Origin: Siphonodentalium dalli
Taxonomy: Eukaryota > Mollusca > Scaphopoda > Gadilida > Siphonodentaliidae
Length of the DNA: 64,000 nt
Reading direction: 5' to 3'
NCBI GenBank assembly: GCA_032622095.1
Contig: CP136067.1
Coordinates: 76,042,705 to 76,106,704 of the forward strand
A program made the position numbers and the translations under genes. Shown here in pieces: positions 44,301 through 54,706 of the stretch. Each line of letters begins with the position of its first letter. Position 1 is the stretch's first letter. Under the pieces are notes generated by a model. It was not told where the DNA came from. It saw nothing but the letters and a program-made list of their open reading frames with translations, and made no database searches.

Positions 44301-47300
44301 ATCGTTTGTAGGTCGGGACTGATTTCTAATTTTAATATACCATCTGAACGGACATGGCACATTTGAACCACAATACTGGTGTATATTGTAGTGGGGATAA
44401 TATAGGTCGCCAAAGACACGAAATACCTATACATACTCTACAAAATCTAAGCATAATCTGAGCGAGTTTCAGCTGTTTTCTGTGTTTCGCACATATGTGA
44501 AGGAAACGCTCTTTATTCAATCCGTATAACAAACAGACTACATTTTAGCACATTTTTTATCAATTTTAACGTTACAACCTACCTCCGGGTTTAGATCCCG
44601 AAAAAATCCCCATTCTTCAGCTGCATTCTTGGGATAATTATTCCCTTGCCCCCACGGTGCCCGACCCTTCGATCTGTTGAAACATTCCAAACCAATATTT
44701 ACTTAATATGACTAAATATTCCCCAAATAAACGAGAGGCCGATCACGATCGGCAGATGTTTAACCCATACCTTGGCGATAGCGACTAGCCATAACTGATA
44801 ATTTGTCAAAGATATGATCACAGGAATTAATCCATATATCAGTACCCAACTTGAAATCAAAAGCTCAAATAATTTGTCTTAAGAAAGGGTTAAAGTATTT
44901 GGGTTGGGTAGGAGTAGTTTTAAATCTCATAACTCTGTCCCTATTCACACACGGACCTCTCACTGTGAGATCCAATGGTTTAGTGGTTTCGGAGGACATG
45001 TTTAGGAGTTTAAGTTAACTCATTGGAAGCAAAAGTGATAAATCCCTATCTTTGCCACTTTTGACATGCCAGATATTCAAAATTGATTATTCACTTCTAA
45101 AGAGACATTATAATTGCTTATAACGACACATATGTAGGGGATTCCATCTCGTATTTAAATGGTAATTTAATTACCCCCCCCCCCCCCACCCTTCCCCCAT
45201 TCTCCCCAGTTATTTGTTTATCAAACATGGACAGATATAAAATCAGATCTGACCTGTGTATTAAATAAGATTAAGTGTTTCATAACAGGGGTGTATGGTT
45301 TTCAAAAATATATGTAGTTTATACAATTCAAAAGTATTATCTATATAATGTTATACAGACATAATATGATGGGGATGCTGGCCCCTATGACCACTAAATC
45401 GTTCATATAAAAGAAAGTAAGTTAGCCCTCATTTGAATGGTTTCACACATTACAATGTTTTACAAGTAGCTTGGGCACTAAAAGCCACAATCTTCAATGT
45501 TAATCTTCTAAGTGCTCTGTGGCCCCTAAAATTCAATCAACCATGAAAATGTGAACAAATGGGAAAATAAGGTTCCTGGAAATACTAACATCTACCATAT
45601 TGATTTTCAAAACAAGTCATCACTTACAATAGTCATGTATATTTATCTGCCTGTTTCCCATTGCATAGATAAATCATATTGGCTATCAGCTGTTGTTTTA
45701 ATTTCAAATTGAAAGCACGTGTCTGAAGGGTTAATATATTTTTCAAAAATCAATTAATCAGTCAATACCAAAATTGATAGAAGTGAATAGTGTGCAAAGA
45801 TACCCAATAGATATTAAGAGATATGAGGAAGAGTCCATGTACATTATAGCATGTGTCTATGGAAACCTTGGAAAGGGTTAATTATTTTTGAAGCAAATTA
45901 ATGGAATTTAGAAGACACTTATATAGGTGAGGGGGGCCCTTATCTCACCCTGTAATGAAATTTCAAGAATAGGAAAAACACCAGTCTTGTGCTGCCATTA
46001 ATCAATTTGACAGTTAGAATAAACAAACAGCCAGCCACCAGTGTTGTTTATCTTGCTTGACCCACCAGAGCTCTGTATCATATGTCATCACTCATTTCAT
46101 AGCAGATTTCACTTGGAATTACAACATCTATAAAAATCCTCTCATATACTCTGGATGTTGGATGATCACATGGTAATTTATTGATATGATTATATTACAT
46201 GAAACTATTGCAATAAAATCTTCATATTTTCAAAACAGGATATCACACCTAATTAATCGTATAAAACTAAAATAAATGAAAGTGTCAATTTTTTTTTTAT
46301 TGTTATTTAAAGATCAAACAAAATTTAATATTTGTATATGCTAAATTTAGCAAGGAGCTAAATCTAAAAACAAAAACAAAAATTAAAAAAATAAATTCTC
46401 GAAAAAGGGTCATAACTCCTTTAAAATTAATCGGATCAAACCCATATTCGGAATCGATCTGTATTTTGGGCTGTGAAACCCATATACAAAATTTGGTTTC
46501 GATCGGATAGAAAATGTTTGAGTTATGGCAGAATGCGTGAATTATAAGTTGAAAAAGGGCCATAACTCTGTAACAAAAACTCGGATCAAACCCAAATTCG
46601 AACTCGATCTGTATTTTGGGCTGAGAAACCCATATACAAAATGTTTGAGTTATCGCATTACTCGTAAAGTGTCTACGGACAGACGGGCAGACGGACGAAC
46701 GACGAGTGGTCAATCGGGGCAACGACACTATGTTTACCATACTATGGTATGTGTAAACATAAAAAGGGACAAATTCTGTCTTATGTCTGACTGAAAGTAC
46801 ATGGGTCTAAAAAAATACATTTTACATCGAATATTGGTTGGAAAATTTAAAATAACGTAACTGTATATTTGAGCTATCATAATCTATTTTCTAAGTCTGA
46901 AAATTCCAACCGATTTATAGTCAACACTCGATCGGCCTATGACTTGTAGATCCAATTGTTGAAAATGTTACAAAGATGAGTGATAGAAAGGCACCAACCC
47001 CCACCCAACTGCCGCCTCGGCCCTTGATGAAAGCAACTGATTATCCTGAGGCCCATCTAATCGAAATAAAAAATTCCGACAACCCCAGTTACAACCCATA
47101 AAGGTAAGTATAAGATCGGCCAATAAAACTAATGCGAATAACAATCTATCCATATTATAATATATTTGTTGTTGCAGTTGGCTCACCATACATTACCAGT
47201 CGATGTGATAAATTCTACCCGTAAAACAGTTTGCGATCACAAAACGTGTACCGGTACGGGTAGCTACCCGTACGCGTACCCGTACCTGTACCGGTTTGAA

Positions 47301-50300
47301 ATCGCAAACTCGCTATTATCTTTACCACCAACTACTTTTTGTAAATATTTCTTCTGTATCTCAATGTTCTCATGGAACGAGAGAAATAAACAATTGGCAA
47401 TATTTATACCAAACATATGTGTACACATACCAATGGACAGGGCCATTGAATTCCTCATCAAAAAGTATACTTCCGAATCATTATCAAACATAAACTTGTC
47501 CCCAACTCCACAACTAGCTTAATTAGAATGTCAATTCAAGTATTTACAATCCATGCAGCAATTGTTTACTTCTCTGAAGGTATATATACTATAAGTTACA
47601 GGGCGAGTTGTTGCAGGATAAGGTGTCATATGAGGCGAAGTAGCGCCTCGCCCGCTATTAATTTCGCTGAGCCTCATTTGTCACCGTAAAGCCGACAACT
47701 AAGAGTCATGGAACGATGTTATCATACTTTTCAGGTGAGAATTTGAATTACTTCAATAAGTTATTAGATTCTAGTAAGTTAAATGGGTTGTCTATATATA
47801 GGGACATTAACTTATGTAACGCCACAGTAACACTGGGGCTCAACGATTCCTCGAGGATCGGATCTAACAGATTTTTACTCCGGCCCCAATTTGATCGGCT
47901 CTGATCCCATTCCGACTTGTTAAATTTTCCAGAAGTTTTTAACCCGTAAAAGAAGAAGTAAAATGACAGAAAGGTGAGTTATAACGTGTATACTTCAATG
48001 TATCTTGGTTCAGGATATGACACAATCAATGGCAATGACCCGAAACAAAGGTGTAAATGGTTATTTGACTTCAAACTCGAGCACGTGCTTTTCCCATTGA
48101 TAATTTAACGTGCATCTCCCGACTTGTTATTAACTTTTGTATATGTCAAATCGCACAGAATGGGTTCTGAATGAATTTAGTGTTTATCACATATCAAAAT
48201 AAGCCCATAATTTTAGTTATTGACCCAGTAATTACGATGTATAAGAAATATGACGAAAAATACTCAGACTCATCGGTGATTTGGTGGTTCGGATCAGGAT
48301 CTAACAGGTTTCAAATACTCCGACCCTTACATAATCACCAGATACGTTCGCACTATGTTTACGACCCAAATACCACCGTGCAGTATAATTGTGACTATAT
48401 ATACGCAATAGCATACGTGATCTTATATAACATGTTGTCAAAATTCTCGGGAAACTGTGTGCCTACATACCAATTGATATGTCATGGACATAAATCTAGA
48501 AGTCAATTTGGGGGGGGGGGTCCAATAAAAGCAATGACCAATTTTAATTAAAATTCTGCACAACACGCATATGCCTGTATTTACTATAAATTGTTACATG
48601 TAAACTGAATTATTTATACATTTATACTTTCAGAATATATCCAGGCGTTACGGGATCTCTAATAACTTTCGAGCATTCCTTGCTTTTGTTGGACTTGTCC
48701 GTGTCATTGGATGCGGCTGAACGTGAAGAAATTGAGACTGACATTTCTTCAAACCCGGTCCAGATTGCTGCCTCTACCCCAGTTACCAAAAAAAGTGAAA
48801 TGCACCAGTGTACGTGGAATTTGTACCTATTCCACAAAATTTAAGTCTAACTACACACGCCATTTAAAGCGTCGCGAAGAACCATCCGAATCAGCGTGTG
48901 TATCAGGAGATTCTGAAGCTTCCGTAAAGTTGTGCCACATGTGTTCCCGCACATTCAATACAAAACAAAGAATCGGATTGTTTATGAAGTTAATAAGATG
49001 TACATTTATCACAAATACCACGGAATATATTAATAGTATAAGTTTTTACCAAAATCAATTTTGTGGTGCAGCATATATACCCCGGTTGATATTACTTCGG
49101 ACATTTTCGTGTGGTTTATTTTACATTTTAAACTGACTATATGATTAGGTAAATGCACTCTTATTTGGGCATGTCTGCTACCCAACAGAAGATAGGCAAG
49201 TCTTCGTTAATCACCAACTATGATAGCATGAATGGCAAGCATATGTACAATGGTATCATTAGATATCCTTAGATTATGTGGTTAATAGGCCAGCCACAAA
49301 AATGTCAGATCTTCCAAGTTATGAACACACTATCTTAAAGATAAATGTGATCAAAAACACAATTTATAGTGTCAGGTATTCTAGCGACCAGAAAATGGGT
49401 TATTTTAAATGAAAACGGTAAGAATCTGACACCCATGACCAATGAGACATTTCAACAATTTCCAGAAAAAAGAATTGACTAATGTCCCAAATGACGTAAA
49501 AATAATGATATCTCGATCGGTTCTCTCGCGATCGTATCTAATTGGATTAATCGGATCTATAATAAATACGGGAAATACGATGACTATTATTTGGAAGGAT
49601 ACGTGAAAATAACAAAGTAAACACAACGAGATATGGATTAAGTTGATCTTACACCACTGATGATAAATTTCGGTGAGTTATACACTGTATAATTATGTGT
49701 CAACAGGAGTAACAGAATCGTTCACTTTATATTGTGACGCAAAGCATGCAATTTGGTGTGAGTGGTCAGTGTGAACTGTGAAGAGTGAAGACTTATTTTT
49801 TGTTGACTGATTCAAAATGGGCGCCACTTTTTTCAAAAAGCCGCAGTTTTCAGCTTGTACTCGACTTATACGATGAACGTTCCTATTCGAAAATGGCCGC
49901 CACCGAGAGTGGCTATAGCTCATATAGGTGACCCGTGTCATTTCTCGGTTCCTTTATATATTTAGGCCGTTCATATGGTTAAATTAGGGGACCCATTTAA
50001 TTTTCTATACTCTTTCCACACACAACACACCGCGCCCCTGTGATCGAACCCAAATGTATGTCGAGTTGTGGACTGGTGCATGCAATGCCATGCATACAGG
50101 GGCGCCGGAAGAGGGGGGCAGAGGGGGGGGGGGCAGCTGACCCCTGCCCTTGACCAAGGGGGGGGGGGCGAGCGGGGGCAGGACTTGCCCTTTTTCTGGA
50201 GACAGAAAATGCTTTTTGTGTGTTTAATCTCGTGCGTGTTTTTATAGCAAAATGTGACTTTTTTGGTCCAAATACCACCAATTTCACAAGGAATATTAAT

Positions 50301-51890
50301 TTTTTGTCAATTTTATCACAAAACGGCCATAAAAACCGACAAATACCATTAAAATAGGGATTATTTGCCACAATGAATTTATGGTTATTTTCCCGAGTTT
50401 GCGGAGAAAATGCCCTTTTTTGCGGAAAAGTGCCCTTTTTTGCGGAAAAGTGCCCTTTTTGTAGGCTCTGCCCCCCTGCCCTTAGATGCTTCCGGCGCCC
50501 CTGCATGCATACACGCCCTCGCGATATAAGAAGAATCCCAGGGCTATTTCTCTTGTATAAGAATATACCCATTAACATATGTCGCATGTAAAAGTGCATG
50601 TGTCACAGCATACCTTCATGCATTCGTAGTATCCCATACTGGCAGCGATATAAATTGGAGAATTTGCATTTTCTACGTCCGCATCTGGGTTAGCTCCATG
50701 TTGCAGAAGCAAACGAACACAGTCCACGTGGTTGTTTTGCACAGCCATGTATAGAGGAGTCGCTGCCTTGACGTCTGGCATATCTACTAGGGCATCGTGG
50801 GATAATAGTGTATTTATGCAGCGTACGTATCCACCTGCATGAAAACAAGACGAACGTCGTCAGCATAATTATTCACAATACATTCATCATCATGAGTATC
50901 CACTTTCAAAATGGTCTTAGCGCACGTTCATGCGTGGATCGTCTTCCTTGCATGCATAATCATCCTATAAATGGAATACATGCAGATATATTGGCTGTAT
51001 ATATACTAGTAGGGGGTCAGTCAGAAACGAAAAACGAATTTGGACATGCAGCAATGATTAGTCTCTATAACTCGAGGTCGACCCCCCCCCCCCCCCCCCA
51101 GTGAAAGATGGGTTAAGATCCAGGGATTTTTTGGGGGACACCTGTTTTTGGGCAATGATATTCCGAGGGCATGTCCTGAAGGCCTTAGCGGAGGAAGGTT
51201 TGGGAGGGGGTGACCCCCTGCTGATGGTGGGGGTACGTTCTCCCCTGGAAATATTTTGAAAATCTATTGCATTGAAAGCTAATCTAGGGCTCTTTGAGTC
51301 AGTATTTTGAATTTTACTGAGAGGTCAATTTGATCAAGTTTCTCAAGCATAAGCTTATAAGTTATTGTCAGATATCTTTTGGTTCAATGGATTATGCTTA
51401 TCCTGCTTGAAATGAGAATTACCATTATAGTAGGCTATTTTATAAAATTCAAGTGAGAGACATATACGTAATATACTAGACTAGTACGAAACAATGTCTA
51501 TTAAGTTAGTAATTACTATTAGTAATAATCTCTATGTTAGTTTTTCATTTGGTGTTATGAGATCCCACCTGATAACCAGGTTGATTTGATCAAATTGTCA
51601 CTGTTCCTGTACTGTATTTGATTGAAATACTGAAGTCTGAAGGCGGAATGATAACAAACCTGAACTCAAACTATTTGAAGTTTTCACAGATGCCACCGTA
51701 AAAGATAGATAAAGCCAAACATACTTTTACAGCATGATTCCAACTGTTAAACTTAAATCTTTGTGTAAACTTAAATGTCTTATGAATTGAGACCTAAATT
51801 GGAGTTTGGGCGCCAAAACCGGTATGAAAAAAGGCCTGGATATGTCCCTGCCCCCCCCCCCCCCCCAATTGAAAATGTGACCATCTCTGA

Positions 51891-51974
<84 letters not shown>

Positions 51975-52584
51975 CGTTATCTATCTCCCGCGCTCTCTAT
52001 CTCCTGCTCTCTCTCTCTCTTTCTCTCTAACAACAATTACACTCCCCCCAAATTAAATTCTCAATCATGCACTCTAATCTGATGAAACTTTTCACACCTG
52101 AGACATCGCCACGGAAATATGGCGCGGGACGATTTGTCTTGAACTGAACTGAACTGAACTGAAGTGATTTTTATTGATAAATTAAATTATGAATATTATA
52201 CACAATAACTTCGGCCCCCAGTCGTCTCGAGTATTCTGGCCCGAGTTGTCTCCGGCCCGAGTCCAAAATATAGCCTTTATTATAGGCAGACCTATACACA
52301 AATTAACCCAATCGGCAAACCTCGGTGATTTCCTTAGCAAATAATATACATTAACCTACTAGTACCGCTCCTATATAAACACTGACGAGAGGCCTACCTG
52401 CGGCAGCCAGACGCATCGGGGTGCATCCCATTGAGTTCTTCGCATTCGTCAGCTGAATGTACTCAGATTCCTCCAGTAACTCTTGAAGTAGTTCGTTGTT
52501 TCCATTGCGGGCAGCTTCATGCAGGGGCGTTTCTGGGTTGTTGATGAGCTCAGCAAATCGAGCTCTCAGCACCGCTGCAATCAT
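41135..52584 (-). CDS. ASB1: ASB1-like ankyrin repeat and SOCS box protein (4 coding exons)
   Basis: Join 52398-52584, 50614-50834, 41887-42253 and 41135-41334 on the minus strand: 975 coding bases, 324 residues, with consistent phases (1, 0, 1) and GT/AG introns of 1563, 8360 and 552 bases. Ankyrin repeats occupy about residues 18-250 (TPLHEAARNG, TPMRLAAAGG, TPLYMAVQNNHVDCVRLLLQ, SPIYIAASMGYYEC, TPLHTAIINHNFECLKLMLK, LYHVCASRQCDPLFVKLVYE). The last exon is a SOCS box with a BC-box (SLRSSCRVTI) and a Cul5-box-like LPASI. Known ASB proteins are substrate receptors of Elongin B/C-Cullin5 ubiquitin ligases. Length, repeat spacing and the CTPMRLAAAG and VDMPDVKAATPLYMAV-like phrases resemble vertebrate ASB1 (about 335 residues), as remembered. 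The N-terminal extension of ASB1 is missing; an upstream exon may exist. The substrate is unknown. Confidence 0.85.
41541..41696. repeat. Near-perfect 156-bp hairpin in ASB intron 3
   Basis: The arms read ATTATAGCACATTTACTGGACAT...GGTATCCCATTATA and its reverse complement around a 6-base loop (AAGAGC). About 57 bases (41553-41611 with 41625-41683) pair with very few mismatches. It is probably a small palindromic MITE; the transcribed intron would fold into a long stem. Confidence 0.85.
41887..42253 (-). CDS. ASB1: ASB1-like, coding exon 3
   Basis: Acceptor ATCATCCACAG before 42253; donor GTATGC from 41886. Encodes residues 137-258, starting LLVDYGADL and ending GCVPLLRELK, with the last ankyrin units and the linker to the SOCS box. 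Confidence 0.88.
42712..43030. repeat. Two diverged tandem units ending in GGACAGAC tract
   Basis: TCGATACTAAAAACTATACA at 42736 and TCGATACACAAAATCTGTAC at 42884 start two units sharing CAGGTGA(G/T)GG, ATAAACA and AAAATAT phrases. It closes with ACGGACAGACCGATGGACAG, a terminus like that of the 13.7 and 46.7 kb arrays. Confidence 0.6.
43470..43559. repeat. 45-bp perfect tandem duplication
   Basis: TGCTATAGACGCAGTCTCGA and the following CCCATTACAGGG(G)CGTGGC appear twice in direct orientation starting at about 43471 and 43516. Confidence 0.9.
43560..44220. repeat. Dispersed GTTGGAAATTTCCAAC-rich repeat, copy 3
   Basis: Contains GGGTGTCCACCTTC, AATTCCATTTGCACGCACCC, CATGGTTCGGCCCGGTGTGA, TTGGAATTTTCCAAC blocks and TTTCAACCTACTGTTGG, in the order seen at 34905-35960. 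Confidence 0.7.
46401..46735. repeat. 150-bp tandem repeat with GGACAGACGG terminus
   Basis: GAAAAAGGGTCATAACTC at 46401 and GAAAAAGGGCCATAACTC at 46551 begin two units sharing CTCGATCTGTATTTTGGGCT and GAAACCCATATACAAAAT. Then CTACGGACAGACGGGCAGAC and ACCATACTATGGTATG follow. ORFs on both strands here are repeat translation. Confidence 0.8.
47229..47309. repeat. GC-rich 81-bp imperfect palindrome
   Basis: GTTTGCGAT at the left pairs with ATCGCAAAC at the right; inside, GTACCGGTACGGGTA pairs with TACCCGTACCTGTACCGGT. The centre GCTACCCGTACGCG repeats the CCCGTACG phrase. It contrasts sharply with its AT-rich surroundings. Confidence 0.7.
48642..48990 (+). pseudogene. Decayed C2H2 zinc-finger exon
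   Basis: After a good acceptor-like TTTATACTTTCAG (to 48633), one frame reads from IYPGVTGSLITFEH through LLLLDLSVSLDAAE and ASTPVTKKSEMHQC. At about 48806 it must shift by one base to continue as ICTYSTKFKSNYTRHLKRRE and KLCHMCSRTFNTKQR. The latter resemble two C2H2 finger halves (C...C-x12-H-like spacing), the second lacking its final His. It lies inside ASB intron 2 on the opposite strand. A degraded gene or a transposon-borne finger protein are both possible. Confidence 0.35.
48991..50096. other. Intron sequence, nothing recognised
   Basis: AT-rich. ACTGTGAAGAGTGAAGACTT-type local phrases only; no coding frame supported. Confidence 0.25.
50097..50503. mobile_element. hAT-type MITE with perfect 8-bp target duplication
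   Basis: Terminal CAGGGGCGCCGGAAG and its inverse CTTCCGGCGCCCCTG bound 407 bases. CATGCATA occurs at 50089-50096 and 50504-50511. CAGGGGCG ends plus an 8-bp duplication are diagnostic of the hAT superfamily. It carries G-runs and three copies of TTTTTTGCGGAAAAGTGCCC; no transposase. It sits 110 bases from the ASB exon 2 donor. Confidence 0.92.
50614..50834 (-). CDS. ASB1: ASB1-like, coding exon 2
   Basis: Acceptor TTGTTTTCATGCAG directly before 50834; donor GTATGC from 50613. Encodes residues 63-136, covering the end of ankyrin repeat 2, all of repeat 3 and the start of repeat 4. The frame joins exon 1 (phase 1) and exon 3 (phase 0) without a break. Confidence 0.88.
51895..51969. repeat. 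(TC)n microsatellite
   Basis: About 75 bases of uninterrupted CT dinucleotides, followed by short CT-rich imperfect runs to 52026. Confidence 0.95.
52139..52200 (-). repeat. (TTCAG)n retroposon tail, minus strand
   Basis: On the minus strand AATAAAAATCAC is followed by TTCAGTTCAGTTCAGTTCAA. A poly(A) signal-like motif then a tandem pentamer suggests the 3' end of a LINE or SINE copy. The body is not identifiable. Confidence 0.45.
52398..52584 (-). CDS. ASB1: ASB1-like, coding exon 1
   Basis: The ATG at 52584-52582 opens residues 1-62 and the exon ends GCTGCCGCAG before GTAGGCC (donor at 52397). A separate frame upstream (52586-52822) stops two bases before this ATG. An AG just upstream (AATAGAACAG) could be an acceptor, so a 5' UTR intron or further coding exon is possible. 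Confidence 0.8.
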
Positions 52585-52847
52585 TTCAGACTGTTCTATT
52601 TATAAAATCAATAACCCGATCAACAGAATTCGTCAATTTTGTCGTCGTGAAGCAGTTAGTGTCATTTATTTCCATGCCATACCAATCTAACGTCTCAACG
52701 AAAGCGACATTCTTGGAATATGTTTCCGATTTCTTCTTCGCTATTTTAAAACGTAAACGTAAACAATCGGGTGTGTATAAAACACGAAATCGCCTCAGTA
52801 GCTGGATATGTTCAAGCTCCACCAGCGTCGCAATTCAGACCGAGGCC

Positions 52848-53230
52848 GGCTCCAAATAAAAGGTGTAAGCGGGTTGTTATATGCTCTGTTTTTTTTAAAT
52901 GGATATGAATACAATTCGAAAAATATATCCGGGTTGGGATATAAGATAATTTGTTTTTAATTCACAAATTTGTTGATTTTATTCAACTGTTTTGTTCGGA
53001 GCACACTAAACAAGTGTAAGCGATTCGCGGAAGGCTAAACTATATAAAAGGTGCAAGCGGACTTGATGTCGCATTATCTCTTTTATTTCTCAATGGATAT
53101 GAATGAAATTTGGTATGTATGTCCGGGTTATGAAACTGAATACATCAATGTTTTAACCAACTTTTATTCAACTTTTTCGTTATCTCGCTCTTAATCAAAC
53201 TAAACAGTGTAGAAGCGACCGGCTCCAATA
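52848..53230. repeat. Two tandem units of about 190 bp upstream of ASB
   Basis: ATAAAAGGTG(T/C)AAGCGG near 52857 and 53046 begin units sharing ATGGATATGAAT, ATCCGGGTT, TTATTCAACT and the CACTAAACAAGTGTAAGCGA/AACTAAACAGTGTAGAAGCG phrases; CCGGCTCCAA(A)TAAAAG bounds both ends. Confidence 0.7.
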
Positions 53231-53583
53231 AAAGTTCTGGAGTACCATTTAGGGAACGAGATATAATCACATGTATATCATATACTCTTTTAAATATCGG
53301 ATTTATGGAGGCATGGACTTAGTACGAGTGTTAATTGCTTCAAATGTGCTTGCTGTAGCGAGCTAGACCATTGTTGAATTGATATAGCAACATAATGCCA
53401 ACATTATGCCGGTAGCCTATAATATTATACATCATGCAGCCACATTCCAAGATCGGAGTAGCGGTACAATAGTTAGTGACCGCCAGCTGTGGCCGGCTAC
53501 AGCTTTCTGTAGCTTTCTACTGCGCATGCCTAGCCGGCTACGGCTACATCTTTTTTGCTCAAATACACTGCCTGTATACTCTT
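53231..53583. other. No gene seen
   Basis: AT-rich with short CGGCTAC/CCGGCTA palindromic phrases near 53490-53545. Confidence 0.25.
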
Positions 53584-53628
53584 CATAGAAATCGGATATA
53601 TAAAGTCTTCATATATCCGATTTCTATG
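53584..53628. repeat. 45-bp perfect-type hairpin
   Basis: CATAGAAATCGGATATATAA and its reverse complement TTCATATATCCGATTTCTATG flank a 4-5-base centre. Confidence 0.8.
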
Positions 53629-53673
53629 ATTCTCCTATTCCATATTTTGCTAAAAAAAATCAAATTATGGGTG

Positions 53674-53923
53674 GGGGACACACTAAAAGTTGTAGTCCGA
53701 GCCCGAGGCCAGTAAAAGTGTAGTTGGGAATTCCAATCTCGTTTAATGTCGTTGATATTTTGCCAATAATGTTGCTTTCTTGTTTGTGATAAGCTATGCC
53801 ACATTACAAATAAAAGAAATTAAACAGATAATTTGTAAGTCTTATATTTCAACTTTTATCGACATTGCCAATTTAAAAAAAAAACTCGACTTGGAGTCGG
53901 ACTACAACTTTTAGTGTGTCTCC
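53674..53923. mobile_element. 250-bp MITE with 24-bp terminal inverted repeats
   Basis: GACACACTAAAAGTTGTAGT(CCGA) at 53677-53700 is exactly inverted at 53897-53920. The core is shared with 35985-36180. No coding capacity; the target duplication is not clear. Confidence 0.8.
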
Positions 53924-53924
53924 T

Positions 53925-54658
53925 ATGGTGTGGATATACGTCATTTTCTATATTTAGAACAGGGAAGTACAACCAATTTTGACGACGTCATTTCTAATCT
54001 CTTGTGATTATGAAACACATATATCTCGTTATTTCAGTGATATATATGTCGGAATTCATTTGATTGTTTAGATAGTCTATATAACTGAGCCACAGGGTAG
54101 GTATTAAATGCCGTCTATAACCATTTCTAATCGTAGGAAGTCATTATTGTCAGATTGTTTACAAAATATCGCGTTTGTTTTGTTCTGAACTGAATCTGAT
54201 CACCAGCGCAGTTGATCTGGCTGATCACAGGTCAATTTATTGTATGTCGATGTTGACTCTTATTCTGACAGTGACAGTCTGGTATCTATAGAAGTCACGC
54301 TCAAAGACGGCCCCAGAGAAGTCGGCCCCGTTAATTAGATGGGAGCTAGTTGAATGAAGCCTTAAAAGTTAAATCGTCTTAATTTGATTTGAGATAGTCA
54401 GACTCATGTTATGATGATACTGTTCAGACTTCAGTGAAGACTGATGTATGGTAGTATTGTAATCAGCTTCGGGCACAGTTGTCAATTGAGCTATATAGCA
54501 AATATTTTTAATGCAATATTTTAAATGTGATTTAATTCAATTTCCACCGTAGTTTTGTTTACGGTTTATATTATAAAACTGATTACAACTATTAACTAAC
54601 TGTCAAAACACTTAACAATTATAATGCGAGAGAATCAGAGACAGCAATGGACAATAAA
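53925..54658. other. No gene seen
   Basis: AT-rich single-copy-looking sequence. Confidence 0.25.
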
Positions 54659-54706
54659 GTCTGCCAAATCCCATTTGGCAAAGTCTGCCAAATCCCATTT
54701 GGCAGA
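54659..54706. repeat. 24-bp tandem duplication of a palindrome
   Basis: GTCTGCCAAATCCCATTTGG(CAAA/CAGA) twice. Each unit is itself a near palindrome: CTGCCAAAT against ATTTGGCAG. Confidence 0.9.

Larger units (their letters stand above)
42254..50613 (-). other. ASB intron 2 (8.4 kb), repeat-rich
   Basis: Contains the tandem arrays, dispersed repeat copy 3, hairpin, zinc-finger fragment and hAT MITE listed separately. Stretches 43030-43470, 44220-46400 and 47310-48640 show nothing beyond AT-rich sequence with diffuse AAGGGTTAA-type phrases, a C run near 45174-45187 and short unassigned ORFs. Confidence 0.6.
50835..52397 (-). other. ASB intron 1 with microsatellites
   Basis: Holds C(n) at about 51082-51099 and 51850-51866, the (TC)n run and the (GAACT)n tail listed separately. 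No other feature is seen. Confidence 0.6.

Noticed and set aside
46303-46794. ORFs on both strands
   Set aside because: Translation of two 150-bp repeat units.
47166-47522. 118-codon plus-strand ORF
   Set aside because: Runs through the GC-rich palindrome; no recognised motif and no splice context tying it to the zinc-finger fragment.
49997-50599. 200-codon minus-strand ORF
   Set aside because: Mostly the hAT MITE read through, with G/C runs; the MITE boundaries explain it.
51775-52056. Serine/leucine-repeat ORF
   Set aside because: Translation of the (TC)n microsatellite.
52586-52822. N-terminal extension of the ASB protein
   Set aside because: The frame ends in a stop two bases before the ATG used, and its sequence shows no ASB resemblance; it may be 5' UTR.
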